From NCBI RefSeq assembly GCF_005222845.1, contig NZ_STFZ01000011.1:461996-525995 (forward strand): a stretch of DNA of 64,000 nucleotides. The letters run 5' to 3'. The translations under genes were made by a program, and so were the position numbers. How positions within the stretch are numbered: position 1 is the stretch's first letter; each line of letters begins with the position of its first letter. Source of the DNA: Rhizobium sp. FY34. GTDB taxonomy: Bacteria; Pseudomonadota; Alphaproteobacteria; Rhizobiales; Rhizobiaceae. A model generated the notes under the pieces. It saw only the letters and a list, made by a program, of their open reading frames with translations, was not told the origin of the DNA and made no database searches. Below, piece after piece: positions 27,892 to 37,444 of this stretch.

Positions 27892-28617
27892 CTACGGCTT
27901 TTTCCATTCCATCAAATGCGCATAGGGCACGCGGTTATAGGCATCGCGTGTCTCCGGTGGCCCTCCGATGGCTGGCGGCTCTTCGAAGCGGACGAGATGC
28001 AAGCCGGCCTGAAGCAACAGCGTCATATAGCGGCTCATCGGGCGGTGATAGTTCAGGATGCGGATGCCGCGCCATTCCTGCCACTCAGCATGTTCCGTCA
28101 GATAGGTATCGACCTGCACAAACTTTTTCTTACCCGCACCATCTCTGACCCAGGCGCCGCTTCCGCAAGCAGTAATGAACGAATTGAGATTGGCGATGAG
28201 CAGGCTACCGCCGGGGGTAGTGACGCGGGCCATTTCATTGATCGCCGTTTCGATATCGGCAATATCGATCAGGGTGAAATAGCTGACGACAAGGTCGAAA
28301 CTGCCATCCGGAAAAGGCAAAGCCTCTGCTTGGGCAAACCGGTAGTCACCAGCCGGATCACGGCTGCGGGCAGACGCCAGAAGCGGTTCTGTGGGGTCAA
28401 TACCGGTAACAGAGGTGACCTTCTGGTGCTGCTTCAGGCGTCGGCAAAATCTGCCTTCGCCGCAGCCTACATCAAGCGCTCTTTGAAAAGATCGCTGCTC
28501 AAGCAGCCGGTCTATGGCCGGATCAAGCACAAATTGGCGATTGAAATCGCCGTCGCGACCTTGGCTTTCCACCCAGGCCGGCGCCGATTGAGACCAGCCG
28601 TTTTCCACATTGCTCAC
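27892..28617 (-). CDS. Class I SAM-dependent methyltransferase
   Basis: The 241-residue protein has SAM motif I ALDVGCGEGRFCRRL, motif II-like VTGIDPTEPLL, and the motif IV region FDLVVSYFTLIDI. It ends PYAHLMEWKKP. The start is a GTG at 28617 with GGAGGT six bases upstream, and it overlaps the stop of the preceding acetyltransferase (GTGA), so the two are translationally coupled. The acceptor is unknown; the family methylates small molecules, quinones or lipids. Confidence 0.87.
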   Translation of the reverse strand: MSNVENGWSQSAPAWVESQGRDGDFNRQFVLDPAIDRLLEQRSFQRALDVGCGEGRFCRRLKQHQKVTSVTGIDPTEPLLASARSRDPAGDYRFAQAEALPFPDGSFDLVVSYFTLIDIADIETAINEMARVTTPGGSLLIANLNSFITACGSGAWVRDGAGKKKFVQVDTYLTEHAEWQEWRGIRILNYHRPMSRYMTLLLQAGLHLVRFEEPPAIGGPPETRDAYNRVPYAHLMEWKKP

Positions 28618-29054
28618 TGTATTACCTCCGGCCCATCGAAGCGCTTGGACAGCCAGGTGATGCTGAGATCGCCCGTCATCGGGCCATGACTGCCGTTTAC
28701 CGCATAACCGCACCGCAGATAAGTGTTCAAGGCCTGCGGGTTCATCGTGTCGAGATAGGCGCCGATGCAGCCGCGGGCTTTCGCCTCGTCTTCGGCCAGC
28801 GCCAGAAGCTTGGGCGCAAGGCCCTGGCCGCGCTGATGTTCCGGAATGAAGAGAAGCCGCACATAGAGCCAGCCGCGCGCCGTATGGCCGATCAGCCCGC
28901 CCTCGACATCGCCTGCCTCGTCCCGCAGCAGAATGGATAGCGACTTGCGATCGCTCTTTCCGAAGGTTGCGACATTATAGGCAACCAGACGATCCTCGAC
29001 CGCCTTTTCGTCCTCCGGCGCGACGTATTCGCTGATGCTGAATTTATGGCTCAT
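28614..29054 (-). CDS. GNAT-family N-acetyltransferase
   Basis: The 146-residue protein contains the acetyl-CoA motif LLFIPEHQRGQGLAPKLL, followed by the typical GAYLDTMNPQALNTYLRCGY. GGAGG nine bases before the ATG at 29054 supports the start; residues further upstream in frame overlap the next gene's 3' end. It overlaps the methyltransferase start by four bases. Substrate unknown. Confidence 0.85.
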   Translation of the reverse strand: MSHKFSISEYVAPEDEKAVEDRLVAYNVATFGKSDRKSLSILLRDEAGDVEGGLIGHTARGWLYVRLLFIPEHQRGQGLAPKLLALAEDEAKARGCIGAYLDTMNPQALNTYLRCGYAVNGSHGPMTGDLSITWLSKRFDGPEVIQ

Positions 29055-29128
29055 AGGCAACCGCCTCCATGCTGGGAGGTGATGGTTAGCAGCCTGCCGG
29101 ATGCGCGGCAAATGGGTATCGCCGATAT

Positions 29129-31195
29129 TTACCGCCCCTCGCGCCACCACATGGCCGAAACCGCCAGCAGCAGGGCCGCCAGCCCGGCAAAGCCGGCAAA
29201 TAGCGGTGTCGTGTCGATCCCGCGCAGCACTGTCTCATCGGTCATGCGAATGATCATACGATCGGGATCATTGACCCGCACCTCGCCACGCACCGGCAGG
29301 ATATCAGGCAGCGTCACCCCATCGCCATTTTCAACACGGGCCACCAGGCCTCGGGTTTTCTGCGCATAGGGGGCAAGCGTCTCGGTGGTCGAGATCATCG
29401 CCTTGAATTCCGGCGCGTCCACCGTGCCGATATGCACCAGCGTCGAGAATGTGCCGTTCGACACTTCGAACAGGCCGATCTCGTTCATGCGCTGCTCGAT
29501 CCGATAGAGGCCGGGCCCGGCAGCGGTAAAGGGCACCGTTTCGATACGACCGGACGGATATTTGATCGTCGCCGGTCCCGGATCATCACCGATGGTCTGG
29601 CGGGTCGCTTCCAACGTGCGGCCAAGCGCGCGCGCCGTCAGCGCCTCTTCCTCCAGTTCCGGTTCCTTCATCAGCCAATGGGCAATGCGGCGATAGAGCG
29701 ACACATGCGGGCCGCCGCCTTCAAAGCCGCGCGCCCAGAGCCAGCCCTGATCGGAGAGAAGCATGGCAACACGGCCCTCGCCCTGGCGATTGAGAACGAG
29801 CAACGGTCGGCCGCCATCGCCCTGCATGACCGTCTGGCCCTGCGGCGGATCGACATCGATGGTGCGGAACCAGCGGCCCCAGGTGGGCGGTTCGCTGCCA
29901 GACCCATCGAGCCCACGGGTGACGGGATGTTTCTTGCCAGCCTCCGACAGGCGCGGAAAGAAACCGGCTGTGTGCACAGTGCCGGTTGGTGCCGCCGGCA
30001 GCACGGTGGAAAGCGGGGTCGCCGCAATCGAAGCCTCGCCGGCATGTTCGGGGCCGGCGGCAATCAGCAGCGCCCCACCCTTTTCCACATACTGGGCGAT
30101 ATAGTCGTAATAAAGGATCGGCAGCACGCTACGATGCTGGTAGCGGTCAAAGATGATGAGGTCGAAGTCCTCAATCTTATCAACGAACAATTCGCGCGTC
30201 GGAAAGGCAATCAGCGACAATTCGTTGATCGGCGTGCCATCCTGCTTTTCCGGCGGGCGCAGAATCGTGAAATGAACGAGATCGACGGACGCATCGGATT
30301 TCAACAGGTTGCGCCAGGCGCGCTCACCCGCATGCGGTTCGCCCGACACCAGCAGCACGCGCAGGTTCTGGCGGATGCCGTCAATGACGTGCACGGCGCG
30401 ATTATTGGCCGTCGTCACTTCGCCTGGCAGTTCTGCGACGGAAAACTCCATCACATTATTGCCGCCACGCGGCACCGTGAAATTGAAGGGAACGGGCGCG
30501 CCGGGCGTTGCCTGCAGCGTGGCAATCACCTCGCCATTCATGCGCACGGTTAGAGGTGCCGCCCCGCCCCGCGCGCGCCCGTCATCGAAGACGCGCAGCG
30601 TCATAGACTGTTCTTCGCCGACAATGCCGAAACGCGGCGCACGAACCACTTCCACACGTCGGTCGAATTCATCGGCACGGCCGGTAATCAGCCCATGCAG
30701 CGGCGCATTGAAGCCAAGCTCCTGGTTGACGTCCGGCAGATCGTGGATCTGCCCGTCGGTGAGGAACACCGCACCGCCGATACGGCTCGGCGGCACATCG
30801 ACCGTGGCGGAAGATAGCGCCGTGAACAGCCGCGTCGAGGGCGTATCGGACCGCTCGTCGTCCTGGACCTCCACCACGCGGGTCTCGATGCGGGGAAAGC
30901 GGGAGAATCGCTCTTGCAACTGTGCGAGAGCGGCATCGGTCTGGGCCAGACGCAGTTGGGTATCCTGGCTCTGTGAGCGGTCCACGATAACCGGCACAAT
31001 GGTGGAAAGCTGCTCACGGTCTTCCTGCGTCAGCGTCGGATTGGCAAGCGCGAGAAGCAGAGCGGCCAGCGCCAGACCGCGCAAGGTCGCGCCACGCAAG
31101 CCGCGCCAGAAAGACATGGTAACCAGGCCTGCGGCAAACACACCGAGCACCAGCAGCACGGACAGAGGCAGGAAGGGCGCGAATTCGATCGTCAT
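29129..31195 (-). CDS. Large membrane protein, last gene of the MoxR/BatA-like operon
   Basis: The 688-residue protein has two N-terminal membrane helices (about residues 8-52) and one at the C-terminus (about 660-680). The long extracytoplasmic part begins with a von Willebrand-like strand (STIVPVIVDRSQSQDT) and later has a glutamine-amidotransferase-like stretch (RVLLVSGEPHAGERAW, DLIIFDRYQHRSVLP, KGGALLIAAGPEH). Proteins of this layout accompany MoxR-DUF58-BatA genes in alphaproteobacteria. GAGGAGG upstream sets the start at 31195, 13 bases after the DUF4159 stop. A role in assembly or surveillance of envelope complexes is inference. Confidence 0.75.
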   Translation of the reverse strand: MTIEFAPFLPLSVLLVLGVFAAGLVTMSFWRGLRGATLRGLALAALLLALANPTLTQEDREQLSTIVPVIVDRSQSQDTQLRLAQTDAALAQLQERFSRFPRIETRVVEVQDDERSDTPSTRLFTALSSATVDVPPSRIGGAVFLTDGQIHDLPDVNQELGFNAPLHGLITGRADEFDRRVEVVRAPRFGIVGEEQSMTLRVFDDGRARGGAAPLTVRMNGEVIATLQATPGAPVPFNFTVPRGGNNVMEFSVAELPGEVTTANNRAVHVIDGIRQNLRVLLVSGEPHAGERAWRNLLKSDASVDLVHFTILRPPEKQDGTPINELSLIAFPTRELFVDKIEDFDLIIFDRYQHRSVLPILYYDYIAQYVEKGGALLIAAGPEHAGEASIAATPLSTVLPAAPTGTVHTAGFFPRLSEAGKKHPVTRGLDGSGSEPPTWGRWFRTIDVDPPQGQTVMQGDGGRPLLVLNRQGEGRVAMLLSDQGWLWARGFEGGGPHVSLYRRIAHWLMKEPELEEEALTARALGRTLEATRQTIGDDPGPATIKYPSGRIETVPFTAAGPGLYRIEQRMNEIGLFEVSNGTFSTLVHIGTVDAPEFKAMISTTETLAPYAQKTRGLVARVENGDGVTLPDILPVRGEVRVNDPDRMIIRMTDETVLRGIDTTPLFAGFAGLAALLLAVSAMWWREGR

Positions 31196-31208
31196 GGCCA
31201 CCGCCTCC

Positions 31209-34019
31209 TCATTGTCCAAGCCGCTCGAGCAGTGCCGGCACATGCACCTGGTCGGCCTTGTAGTTGCCGGTGAGCATATACATCATGATGTTAACGCCAG
31301 CGCGGTAGGCATATTCGCGCTGCATGTCGTCGGGCGGCACCGTCGGCAGGACCGAATTCCCATTGCCATCGATCGCCCAGGCGCCGGCAAAATCATTGCC
31401 GGTAATGAGAAGCGGCGTCACGCCATCGCCGGAGGATGACAGCTCACTTTCGGAATTTCGGGCATCCTGACGCGCTTCCACCCAGAGCGGGCTGCCGGAA
31501 TAGCGGCCGGGAAAACTGGTGAGCAGATAGAAGGAGCGCGCCAGCACATGGTCTGTCGGCGTCGGCTCAAGCGGCGGAATATCGACATTGGCGAGGATTT
31601 CCTGCAGCCGCTGGCTGTTGGCGCTCAGGGCACCGACCCCGTCCAGCGTCGAAATCTGATCGCGCGTATCAAACAGAACCGTGCCGCCGCTGCGCATATA
31701 GGTATCGATGCGCGAAATGGCCGCCGCAGTCGGCATGGGGGCGGTGGATGAAATCGGCCAATAGATGATCGGATAGAAGGCCAGTTCATCCTTGGAAATA
31801 TCAAGGCCAACCGGGGTGCCGGGCTCCAGCGTCGTGCGATAGGAAAGAAACTGGCTCAAGCCTTCCAACCCCTGTTCGGAAATGCGATCGACATCAGCTT
31901 CACCGGTGATCACATAGGCGAGATGAGTTACATCGAGCCGTTCCAGCGCCTGTTCATCGCCCGGTTTTGCATCCTGCGCACGCGCATCCGACAGCGACAG
32001 GGCAAAGGGTGAAAGCGCCAGCAACAGGATGGCAGCAGCCGAGCGCCCTGCTCGCGACAGGCGCGAGAAGCCACCATTCATGAAGAGCACGACAAGACTA
32101 TCGACCAGCAGCAGCAAAAGGGCGATGGTAAACAGCGCCGGGCGCAGCGATACGGCCTCGCGCCCGATAAGGCCTTGCCGCGTAACCGAGAGGCCAGCAA
32201 TATTGGTATCGATCGGGTTGAGTTCGGTGCCCGGCGGCAAAAGGTTGACAGCGGTAAAACCATCCTCGGACCCATAAAGGCCGGGCGGATGATCAGGGCT
32301 TGCCACCGGCACCTGGCCCGGCGCGGGCGTGATCGGCTTGGCAGGTCCCGTCTCCGTCGTCAGCACTCCATCGGCGGTCAGCAACCGGTAGGGCGGCAAG
32401 GCGACAGCCGCGGCACCGGCCAAGGACGTGGTCTGCGCGCCACTGGCACGGGCAAGCTGCACCAGACGCCGCAGCATTTCGACGAAATCACCCGACAGCG
32501 GCAGATCAGACCAGGTGGCCTCGGCGCTCACATGAAAGAGCACGATACGGCCGGCCTCCACTTCTCGCGTCGTCACCAGCGGCGTTCCATCGGCAAGGCT
32601 TGCCCAGGTGCGTTCCGCCAGATCCGGCGTCGGCTCGGCCAGTACCTGGCGCTTGACGAGAACGCTTTCAGCGTGCGGCATGCCGGCAAAGGGCCCGAAT
32701 GGTGGGAAATCGGCAAGCGGCTGTGGCTCGGCCCAGGACAAGGCCCCGCCCAGCGCCCGTTCGCCACGCCGCAGGATAACAGGCACCAAAGGATCATCGG
32801 TCGGTGCCGCGGCAAGCCGCGACCCGGCAAAGCGGATCAGCATGCCGCCGCGCGCGATCCAGCGCTGCAGTGGTTCATAGGTATCTGCCGGAAGCCGACC
32901 GATATCAGCCATGATGATGGCCGAGGGGTTGTTGGCAAGAACGTCTGGAAGCGAGGTCGAAAGGTCGGAGCCGCGCGGCTGGATGATATCGGCATAGGGT
33001 TGCAGCGCACGGCTGATATAATAGAGCGGCAAAAGCAGCGGCTGCATTTCATTGCCGCTGTCGCCCGACAGAAGCGCCACCCGGCGGCGCTTGAACCCAT
33101 CATCCAGCAGATGCGCGGCACCGGCCGTCGCATGGCCTTCAATGGAAAGGCGGGCAAAATCATTGCGCAACTCGAAGGGAGCGGAAATCTCTGCGCTCGC
33201 CGTGCCTGAGCCGACGGCAAAGGAAAGCGGTGCCGAGGCAAGCGTGCGTCCCCGCTGGTCAAGCGCATTCACGGTAAAGCTCTGCCCTGCTGCGCGATTG
33301 AGGCGCGAGGCCGTCACGCTCATCGAAGTTGCGTTATTGGTCGCCTGCGTCAATGCCAGGGCTCCGTCGCCATCACCTTCGATAAGGCGCAGATCAGCAG
33401 GCGAAAGGCTGGCAAGATCGGCCATCATCTCTTGATCCTCGGCTGCCGCCACACCATCGGTGAGGAATGCGACAGTACCGGGGCGCAAACCGTTGAAAGC
33501 CTCGGTCAGGGCTTGCGCCGTGCGCGCCCGCTGCGGCACCAGGGGCTGCGGCCGGGCAGCCGCCAACTTTTCGCGCGCCGCCGCTGCCGTTCCCGGCACG
33601 GCATCATGGGTAGCGTCTGCGGTAAAGACGATCGAGACCGGCAGGTCTGCCTGTTGTGCATCGTCGATCAGCATGTCGGCGGTTTCGACCCGCCGTTGCC
33701 AATCCTTGGCCGCCGCCCAGCTATTGTCGACGACCAGCACCAGCGGACCACCAGACGACAGCGAGCCAATGCGCGGGTTCATCACCGGATCGGCAATCGC
33801 AAAGATCAGGGCCGCTGCCATCAATATGCGCAGCAATGTCAGCCACCAGGGGCTGTTGGCCGGCGTTTCCTGGCGTTTCAACACGGTGGCAAGAATGGCC
33901 AGCGGCGGAAACACTTCCGATTTCGGACGCGGAGGTGTCAGCCTCAGCAACCACCAGATGGCCGGCAGTGCGATCAGCGCAATCAGGATGGCGGGACTTG
34001 CAAAGGCAAAGGCGCTCAT
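31209..34019 (-). CDS. BatA N-domain / DUF4159 membrane protein
   Basis: The 936-residue protein begins with the aerotolerance-type BatA N-terminal region, two helices around FASPAILIALIALPAIWWLLRL and LLRILMAAALIFAIADP. A vWA-like segment follows (PLVLVVDNSWAAAKDWQRR, where the metal site is DNSWA rather than DxSxS). A further membrane helix near residues 645-680 precedes a C-terminal DUF4159 domain (LAYVITGEADVDRISEQGLEGLSQFL through VLFDTRD). It overlaps the DUF58 gene by four bases. The altered metal motif suggests MIDAS binding may be weak or absent. Confidence 0.85.
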   Translation of the reverse strand: MSAFAFASPAILIALIALPAIWWLLRLTPPRPKSEVFPPLAILATVLKRQETPANSPWWLTLLRILMAAALIFAIADPVMNPRIGSLSSGGPLVLVVDNSWAAAKDWQRRVETADMLIDDAQQADLPVSIVFTADATHDAVPGTAAAAREKLAAARPQPLVPQRARTAQALTEAFNGLRPGTVAFLTDGVAAAEDQEMMADLASLSPADLRLIEGDGDGALALTQATNNATSMSVTASRLNRAAGQSFTVNALDQRGRTLASAPLSFAVGSGTASAEISAPFELRNDFARLSIEGHATAGAAHLLDDGFKRRRVALLSGDSGNEMQPLLLPLYYISRALQPYADIIQPRGSDLSTSLPDVLANNPSAIIMADIGRLPADTYEPLQRWIARGGMLIRFAGSRLAAAPTDDPLVPVILRRGERALGGALSWAEPQPLADFPPFGPFAGMPHAESVLVKRQVLAEPTPDLAERTWASLADGTPLVTTREVEAGRIVLFHVSAEATWSDLPLSGDFVEMLRRLVQLARASGAQTTSLAGAAAVALPPYRLLTADGVLTTETGPAKPITPAPGQVPVASPDHPPGLYGSEDGFTAVNLLPPGTELNPIDTNIAGLSVTRQGLIGREAVSLRPALFTIALLLLLVDSLVVLFMNGGFSRLSRAGRSAAAILLLALSPFALSLSDARAQDAKPGDEQALERLDVTHLAYVITGEADVDRISEQGLEGLSQFLSYRTTLEPGTPVGLDISKDELAFYPIIYWPISSTAPMPTAAAISRIDTYMRSGGTVLFDTRDQISTLDGVGALSANSQRLQEILANVDIPPLEPTPTDHVLARSFYLLTSFPGRYSGSPLWVEARQDARNSESELSSSGDGVTPLLITGNDFAGAWAIDGNGNSVLPTVPPDDMQREYAYRAGVNIMMYMLTGNYKADQVHVPALLERLGQ

Positions 34020-34933
34020 GGGCGGGCTCCGGCCATGCCCGACGGGTTGCCGGAGAGATAGCCGTAGACGGCACCCAGCGCTTCCGATGCCAGATGATCG
34101 GTGCGGTGGAAGGCAAAACTCCAGCCAAGCCGTCGCAGCGATTGGCCGAGGCTCTCCCGGCGCGCCAGATAGGCCCGCTGATAATCCTCGCGCAGGGTCT
34201 CAGCCCGGCCGGACATCAATTTTTCCCCGGTTTCCGGATCGGTAAACTCCGTGCGCCCCGTAAACGGGAACGTCTCTTCGGCCGGATCGGCCACTTCCAC
34301 CACATGGCCGCGCAGATTGCGCCGGGCCAGCGGCGCAATGCGCTCCATGATCCGGTCGGCATCATCGAGAAAATCACCGATCAGCACGATATCGCTCGAT
34401 CCGCGGATCATCGCCGTATCAGGCATGCCTTCCGTTTGCGGCGCATGCATGATGGCAGCCGCCAGCCGTTCGGCAGCATTGCGGGCCGAAACCGGTTCCA
34501 TGACGCCAGGGCAACCGATGCGCTCGCCTGACCTGGCAAGGATTTCAGCCAGTGCCAGCATCAGCACCAGCGCCCGGCTTTCCTTGGAGACGGAACCGAG
34601 CGTCGATTTATACATCATCGAGGGCGACAGGTCGGCCCAGAGCCAAACCGTATGGGCTGCCTGCCATTCGCGGTCACGCACATAGGTATTGTCATCGCGG
34701 GCGGACCGGCGCCAGTCGATGCGCGCCAGGCTCTCGCCTTCGGTATAAGGGCGGAACTGCCAGAAATTCTCGCCTATGCCGCGCTTGCGCCGGCCATGCC
34801 AGCCGGCAATCACGGTATTGGCGATGCGGCGTGCCTCGACCATGCAATCCGGCACAAGGGCGGCTCGCTGACGGGCGCGGGCAAGAACTTCGCCGCCGGG
34901 GGTCTGCGGAACGATCTGGCCTATGGATGCCAC
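34016..34933 (-). CDS. DUF58 domain protein
   Basis: The 305-residue protein carries the DUF58 hallmark FRPYTEGESLARIDWRRSARDDNTYVRDRE followed by VWLWADLSPSM, a vWA-like strand with D-x-S-x. No membrane segment is evident. DUF58 proteins are the usual partners of MoxR AAA+ ATPases. It lies 58 bases after the moxR-like gene and overlaps the BatA/DUF4159 gene by four bases. Confidence 0.9.
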   Translation of the reverse strand: MASIGQIVPQTPGGEVLARARQRAALVPDCMVEARRIANTVIAGWHGRRKRGIGENFWQFRPYTEGESLARIDWRRSARDDNTYVRDREWQAAHTVWLWADLSPSMMYKSTLGSVSKESRALVLMLALAEILARSGERIGCPGVMEPVSARNAAERLAAAIMHAPQTEGMPDTAMIRGSSDIVLIGDFLDDADRIMERIAPLARRNLRGHVVEVADPAEETFPFTGRTEFTDPETGEKLMSGRAETLREDYQRAYLARRESLGQSLRRLGWSFAFHRTDHLASEALGAVYGYLSGNPSGMAGARP

Positions 34934-34991
34934 GCCTGCTCCTTACCTGTTTTTCCGGTCTGTACTGTCCTGGTCAGCAACACGCGGCGGG

Positions 34992-36005
34992 TCAGCCGCG
35001 CGCCTGCTTGACCAGGCCCGCAATCACGTCGCGCACGGACATCCCTTCGGCACGCGCCGCAAAGGTCAGCGCCATGCGATGTTCCAGCACCGGTTCGGCC
35101 AGCGCATGCACATCATCCAGCGATGGGGCAAGCCGGCCCTGATAGAGGGCTCTGGCACGGGCGCAGAGCATCAGCGCCTGGCCGGCACGCGGGCCCGGCC
35201 CCCAGGCAACATGCCGGTCGGTCATCGTATTGCCATGGCCGGGACGCGCCGAGCGCACCAGCGACAGAATGGCATCGACCACCGTATCGCTGACCGGCAT
35301 CTGGCGGATGAGAGACTGGATCTCCTGCAGGCGCGGCGCATCGATAATGCTGCGCGCCTTCGCCTCGGATAGGCCTGTGGTGTCGAGCAGGATCTGCCGT
35401 TCGGCGGCCAGATCCGGATAGAGCACGTCAACCTGCAAAAGGAAGCGGTCGAGCTGGGCTTCGGGTAGCGGGTAAGTACCTTCCTGCTCCAGCGGGTTCT
35501 GCGTGGCCAGCACATGGAAAGGCGCCGGCAGGTCATAGCGCTGGCCGGCCATGGTGATATGGTATTCCTGCATGGATTGCAGAAGCGCCGACTGCGTGCG
35601 CGGGCTGGCGCGGTTGATTTCGTCGGCCATCAGCAATTGCGCAAAGACAGGTCCCTTGACGAAGCGGAACGAACGGCGACCATTCTCGTCCTGGTCCATC
35701 ACTTCAGTGCCGAGAATATCCGACGGCATCAGGTCGGGTGTGAACTGAATGCGGTTGGCGTTCAGGCCCAGCACCGTGCCAAGCGTGGTGACGAGCTTGG
35801 TCTTGGCAAGCCCCGGCACACCGACCAACAGCGCATGGCCGCCGGACAGGACTGCGATCAGAGTGTTTTCCACCACCTGTTCCTGGCCGAAGATCACCTT
35901 GGAGACTTCCGCCCGGATTTCGGCGATATCGGAGAGCGCCCTTTCGGCGGCTGCGATGATGGCTTTTTCATCGAGTGGAGTTTCGGTGGAAGTCATCACA
36001 CCCAT
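34992..36005 (-). CDS. MoxR-family AAA+ ATPase
   Basis: The 337-residue AAA+ protein has Walker A GVPGLAKTK, Walker B LLMADEINRA, sensor 1 VLATQNP followed by EQEGTYPLPEAQLDRF, and a C-terminal lid domain. MoxR ATPases work as chaperones for metalloenzyme or envelope complexes with vWA partners, here the next three genes. The start at 36005 (MGVMTSTETP) has GGAG six bases upstream; starts at 36017 and 35996 are also possible, and the long in-frame extension overlaps the divergent DUF1285 gene and is rejected. Confidence 0.93.
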   Translation of the reverse strand: MGVMTSTETPLDEKAIIAAAERALSDIAEIRAEVSKVIFGQEQVVENTLIAVLSGGHALLVGVPGLAKTKLVTTLGTVLGLNANRIQFTPDLMPSDILGTEVMDQDENGRRSFRFVKGPVFAQLLMADEINRASPRTQSALLQSMQEYHITMAGQRYDLPAPFHVLATQNPLEQEGTYPLPEAQLDRFLLQVDVLYPDLAAERQILLDTTGLSEAKARSIIDAPRLQEIQSLIRQMPVSDTVVDAILSLVRSARPGHGNTMTDRHVAWGPGPRAGQALMLCARARALYQGRLAPSLDDVHALAEPVLEHRMALTFAARAEGMSVRDVIAGLVKQARG

Positions 36006-36164
36006 GTCGGTCTCCATCAGGCTTTCAACCCGGCATGATGCCCGGTCTGGCGAATCGCTCTCAATAGACGAGTGGTCCATTCTGTCCAACTTATTCCCGC
36101 CTTGGCGGCTGACAAGAACGATCTGAATGACTATCTCGTGAGACTGGACGCATAAACCGCAACC

Positions 36165-36800
36165 ATGACGGAAATTATGGCAGGCATGACGATAAATACC
36201 GCGACGGACGCAGCAGGTCTTGCCGCATTGATCGGCCGCGCCGCCGAGCAGACCGGCGAGCAGAATCGCGGTTTGCCGCCCGTTGAGCGCTGGAATCCGC
36301 CATTTTGCGGCGATATCGACATGGAAATCCGCGCCGATGGCAACTGGTTCTATCTGGGAACCCCGATCGGCAGGCCGGCACTGGTGCGGCTTTTCTCCAC
36401 CGTTTTGCGCAAGGATGAGGACGGCCAGACCTACCTCGTCACGCCTGTGGAAAAACTCGGCATTCGCATCGAGGATGCGCCGTTCCTGGCCGTGGAGATG
36501 ACGCTCACGCAGCGTGACGGTGCACCGCTCATCACACTGCGTACCAATGTCGGCGATCTCGTGGAGATTGATGCGGATCATCCGCTACGCCTTGCCATCG
36601 AGCCTCAGACGGGGGCGCTCAAGCCCTATGTGCTGGTGCGCGGGCGGCTGGAAGCCCTCGTCACGCGGGCGCTCACCTATGAACTGATCGAGCATGGGCA
36701 AGTGATTGACGTGGATGGCATCGAAATGTTTGCACTATGCTCGGGCGGCGCCATCTTTCCCATCATGCCGGCCGCAGAACTGGATCGTCTGTCGCAATGA
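36165..36800 (+). CDS. DUF1285 family protein
   Basis: The 211-residue protein matches DUF1285 by pattern: PPVERWNPPFCGDIDMEIRADGNWFY, GTPIGRPALVRLFSTVLRKDEDG and YLVTPVEKLGIRIEDAPF. Its molecular function is not known. Starts at 36177 and 36186 are equally possible. Its stop overlaps the start of the NUDIX gene (ATGA), which in turn overlaps cca, so the three form a tight operon divergent from the MoxR group. Confidence 0.88.
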   Translation: MTEIMAGMTINTATDAAGLAALIGRAAEQTGEQNRGLPPVERWNPPFCGDIDMEIRADGNWFYLGTPIGRPALVRLFSTVLRKDEDGQTYLVTPVEKLGIRIEDAPFLAVEMTLTQRDGAPLITLRTNVGDLVEIDADHPLRLAIEPQTGALKPYVLVRGRLEALVTRALTYELIEHGQVIDVDGIEMFALCSGGAIFPIMPAAELDRLSQ

Positions 36801-37444
36801 GTAACCTGCTGCTGAACCCGGATTTTTATTCGGCCGATGAATTTCGCCGCCGCGCCGCACATCAGGGGGGCCCGCCAATCGAGCTTGCCTCGCGTGAACA
36901 TGGCGACCACCTGCTCAATCCCGGCATTCTGGCGCATCTGGAAGGTCTGACACTGCGCGATGCAGCGGTGCTGGTACCGGTCGTCAATGATCCGGATGGG
37001 GCCAAGATCATCCTCACACAGCGCACGGCAACCTTGCGCAAGCATTCGGGCCAGATCGCTTTTCCCGGCGGCGCCGTCGATCCGGAAGATGCAAGCGTCG
37101 AGGCGGCAGCCCTGCGCGAAGCAGAAGAAGAAATCGGCCTCGACAGGCGCTTCGTCGAGCCTGTTGGTCGCCTGCCGGATTATTTTGCTGCTACCGGTTT
37201 TCGCATCACGCCAGTGCTGGCGGTCGTCGAGCGCGGCTTTGATCTGAGGCTGAACCCGACCGAGGTCGATCAGGCCTTCGAGGTGCCGCTTGCCTTTCTG
37301 ATGGACCCGGCCAATCACGAGACCGGCAGCCGCGAATGGCAGGGCGCCGTTCGCCACTTCTACCGCATGCCCTATGGCGAATGGAATATCTGGGGCATTA
37401 CCGCAGGCATTCTGCGGACCCTCTATGAAAGGTTATATGCATGA
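36797..37444 (+). CDS. NUDIX hydrolase, CoA pyrophosphatase type
   Basis: The 215-residue protein has the CoA-specific preamble LTQRTATLRKHSGQIAFPGG directly before a NUDIX box (GGAVDPEDAS...REAEEEIGL). This combination identifies the NudL/PCD1 branch, which cleaves CoA or acyl-CoA to phosphopantetheine and 3',5'-ADP. It starts within the DUF1285 stop and its own stop overlaps cca by four bases. Confidence 0.92.
   Translation: MSNLLLNPDFYSADEFRRRAAHQGGPPIELASREHGDHLLNPGILAHLEGLTLRDAAVLVPVVNDPDGAKIILTQRTATLRKHSGQIAFPGGAVDPEDASVEAAALREAEEEIGLDRRFVEPVGRLPDYFAATGFRITPVLAVVERGFDLRLNPTEVDQAFEVPLAFLMDPANHETGSREWQGAVRHFYRMPYGEWNIWGITAGILRTLYERLYA

Noticed and set aside
29432-30553. 373-codon open frame antisense to the membrane protein of the MoxR operon
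   Set aside because: Shadow frame; low-complexity Arg/His/Gln composition, no start signal.
36006-36581. N-terminal extension of the MoxR gene to 36581
   Set aside because: Would run through the divergent DUF1285 gene and add residues unrelated to MoxR; a ribosome site supports 36005.
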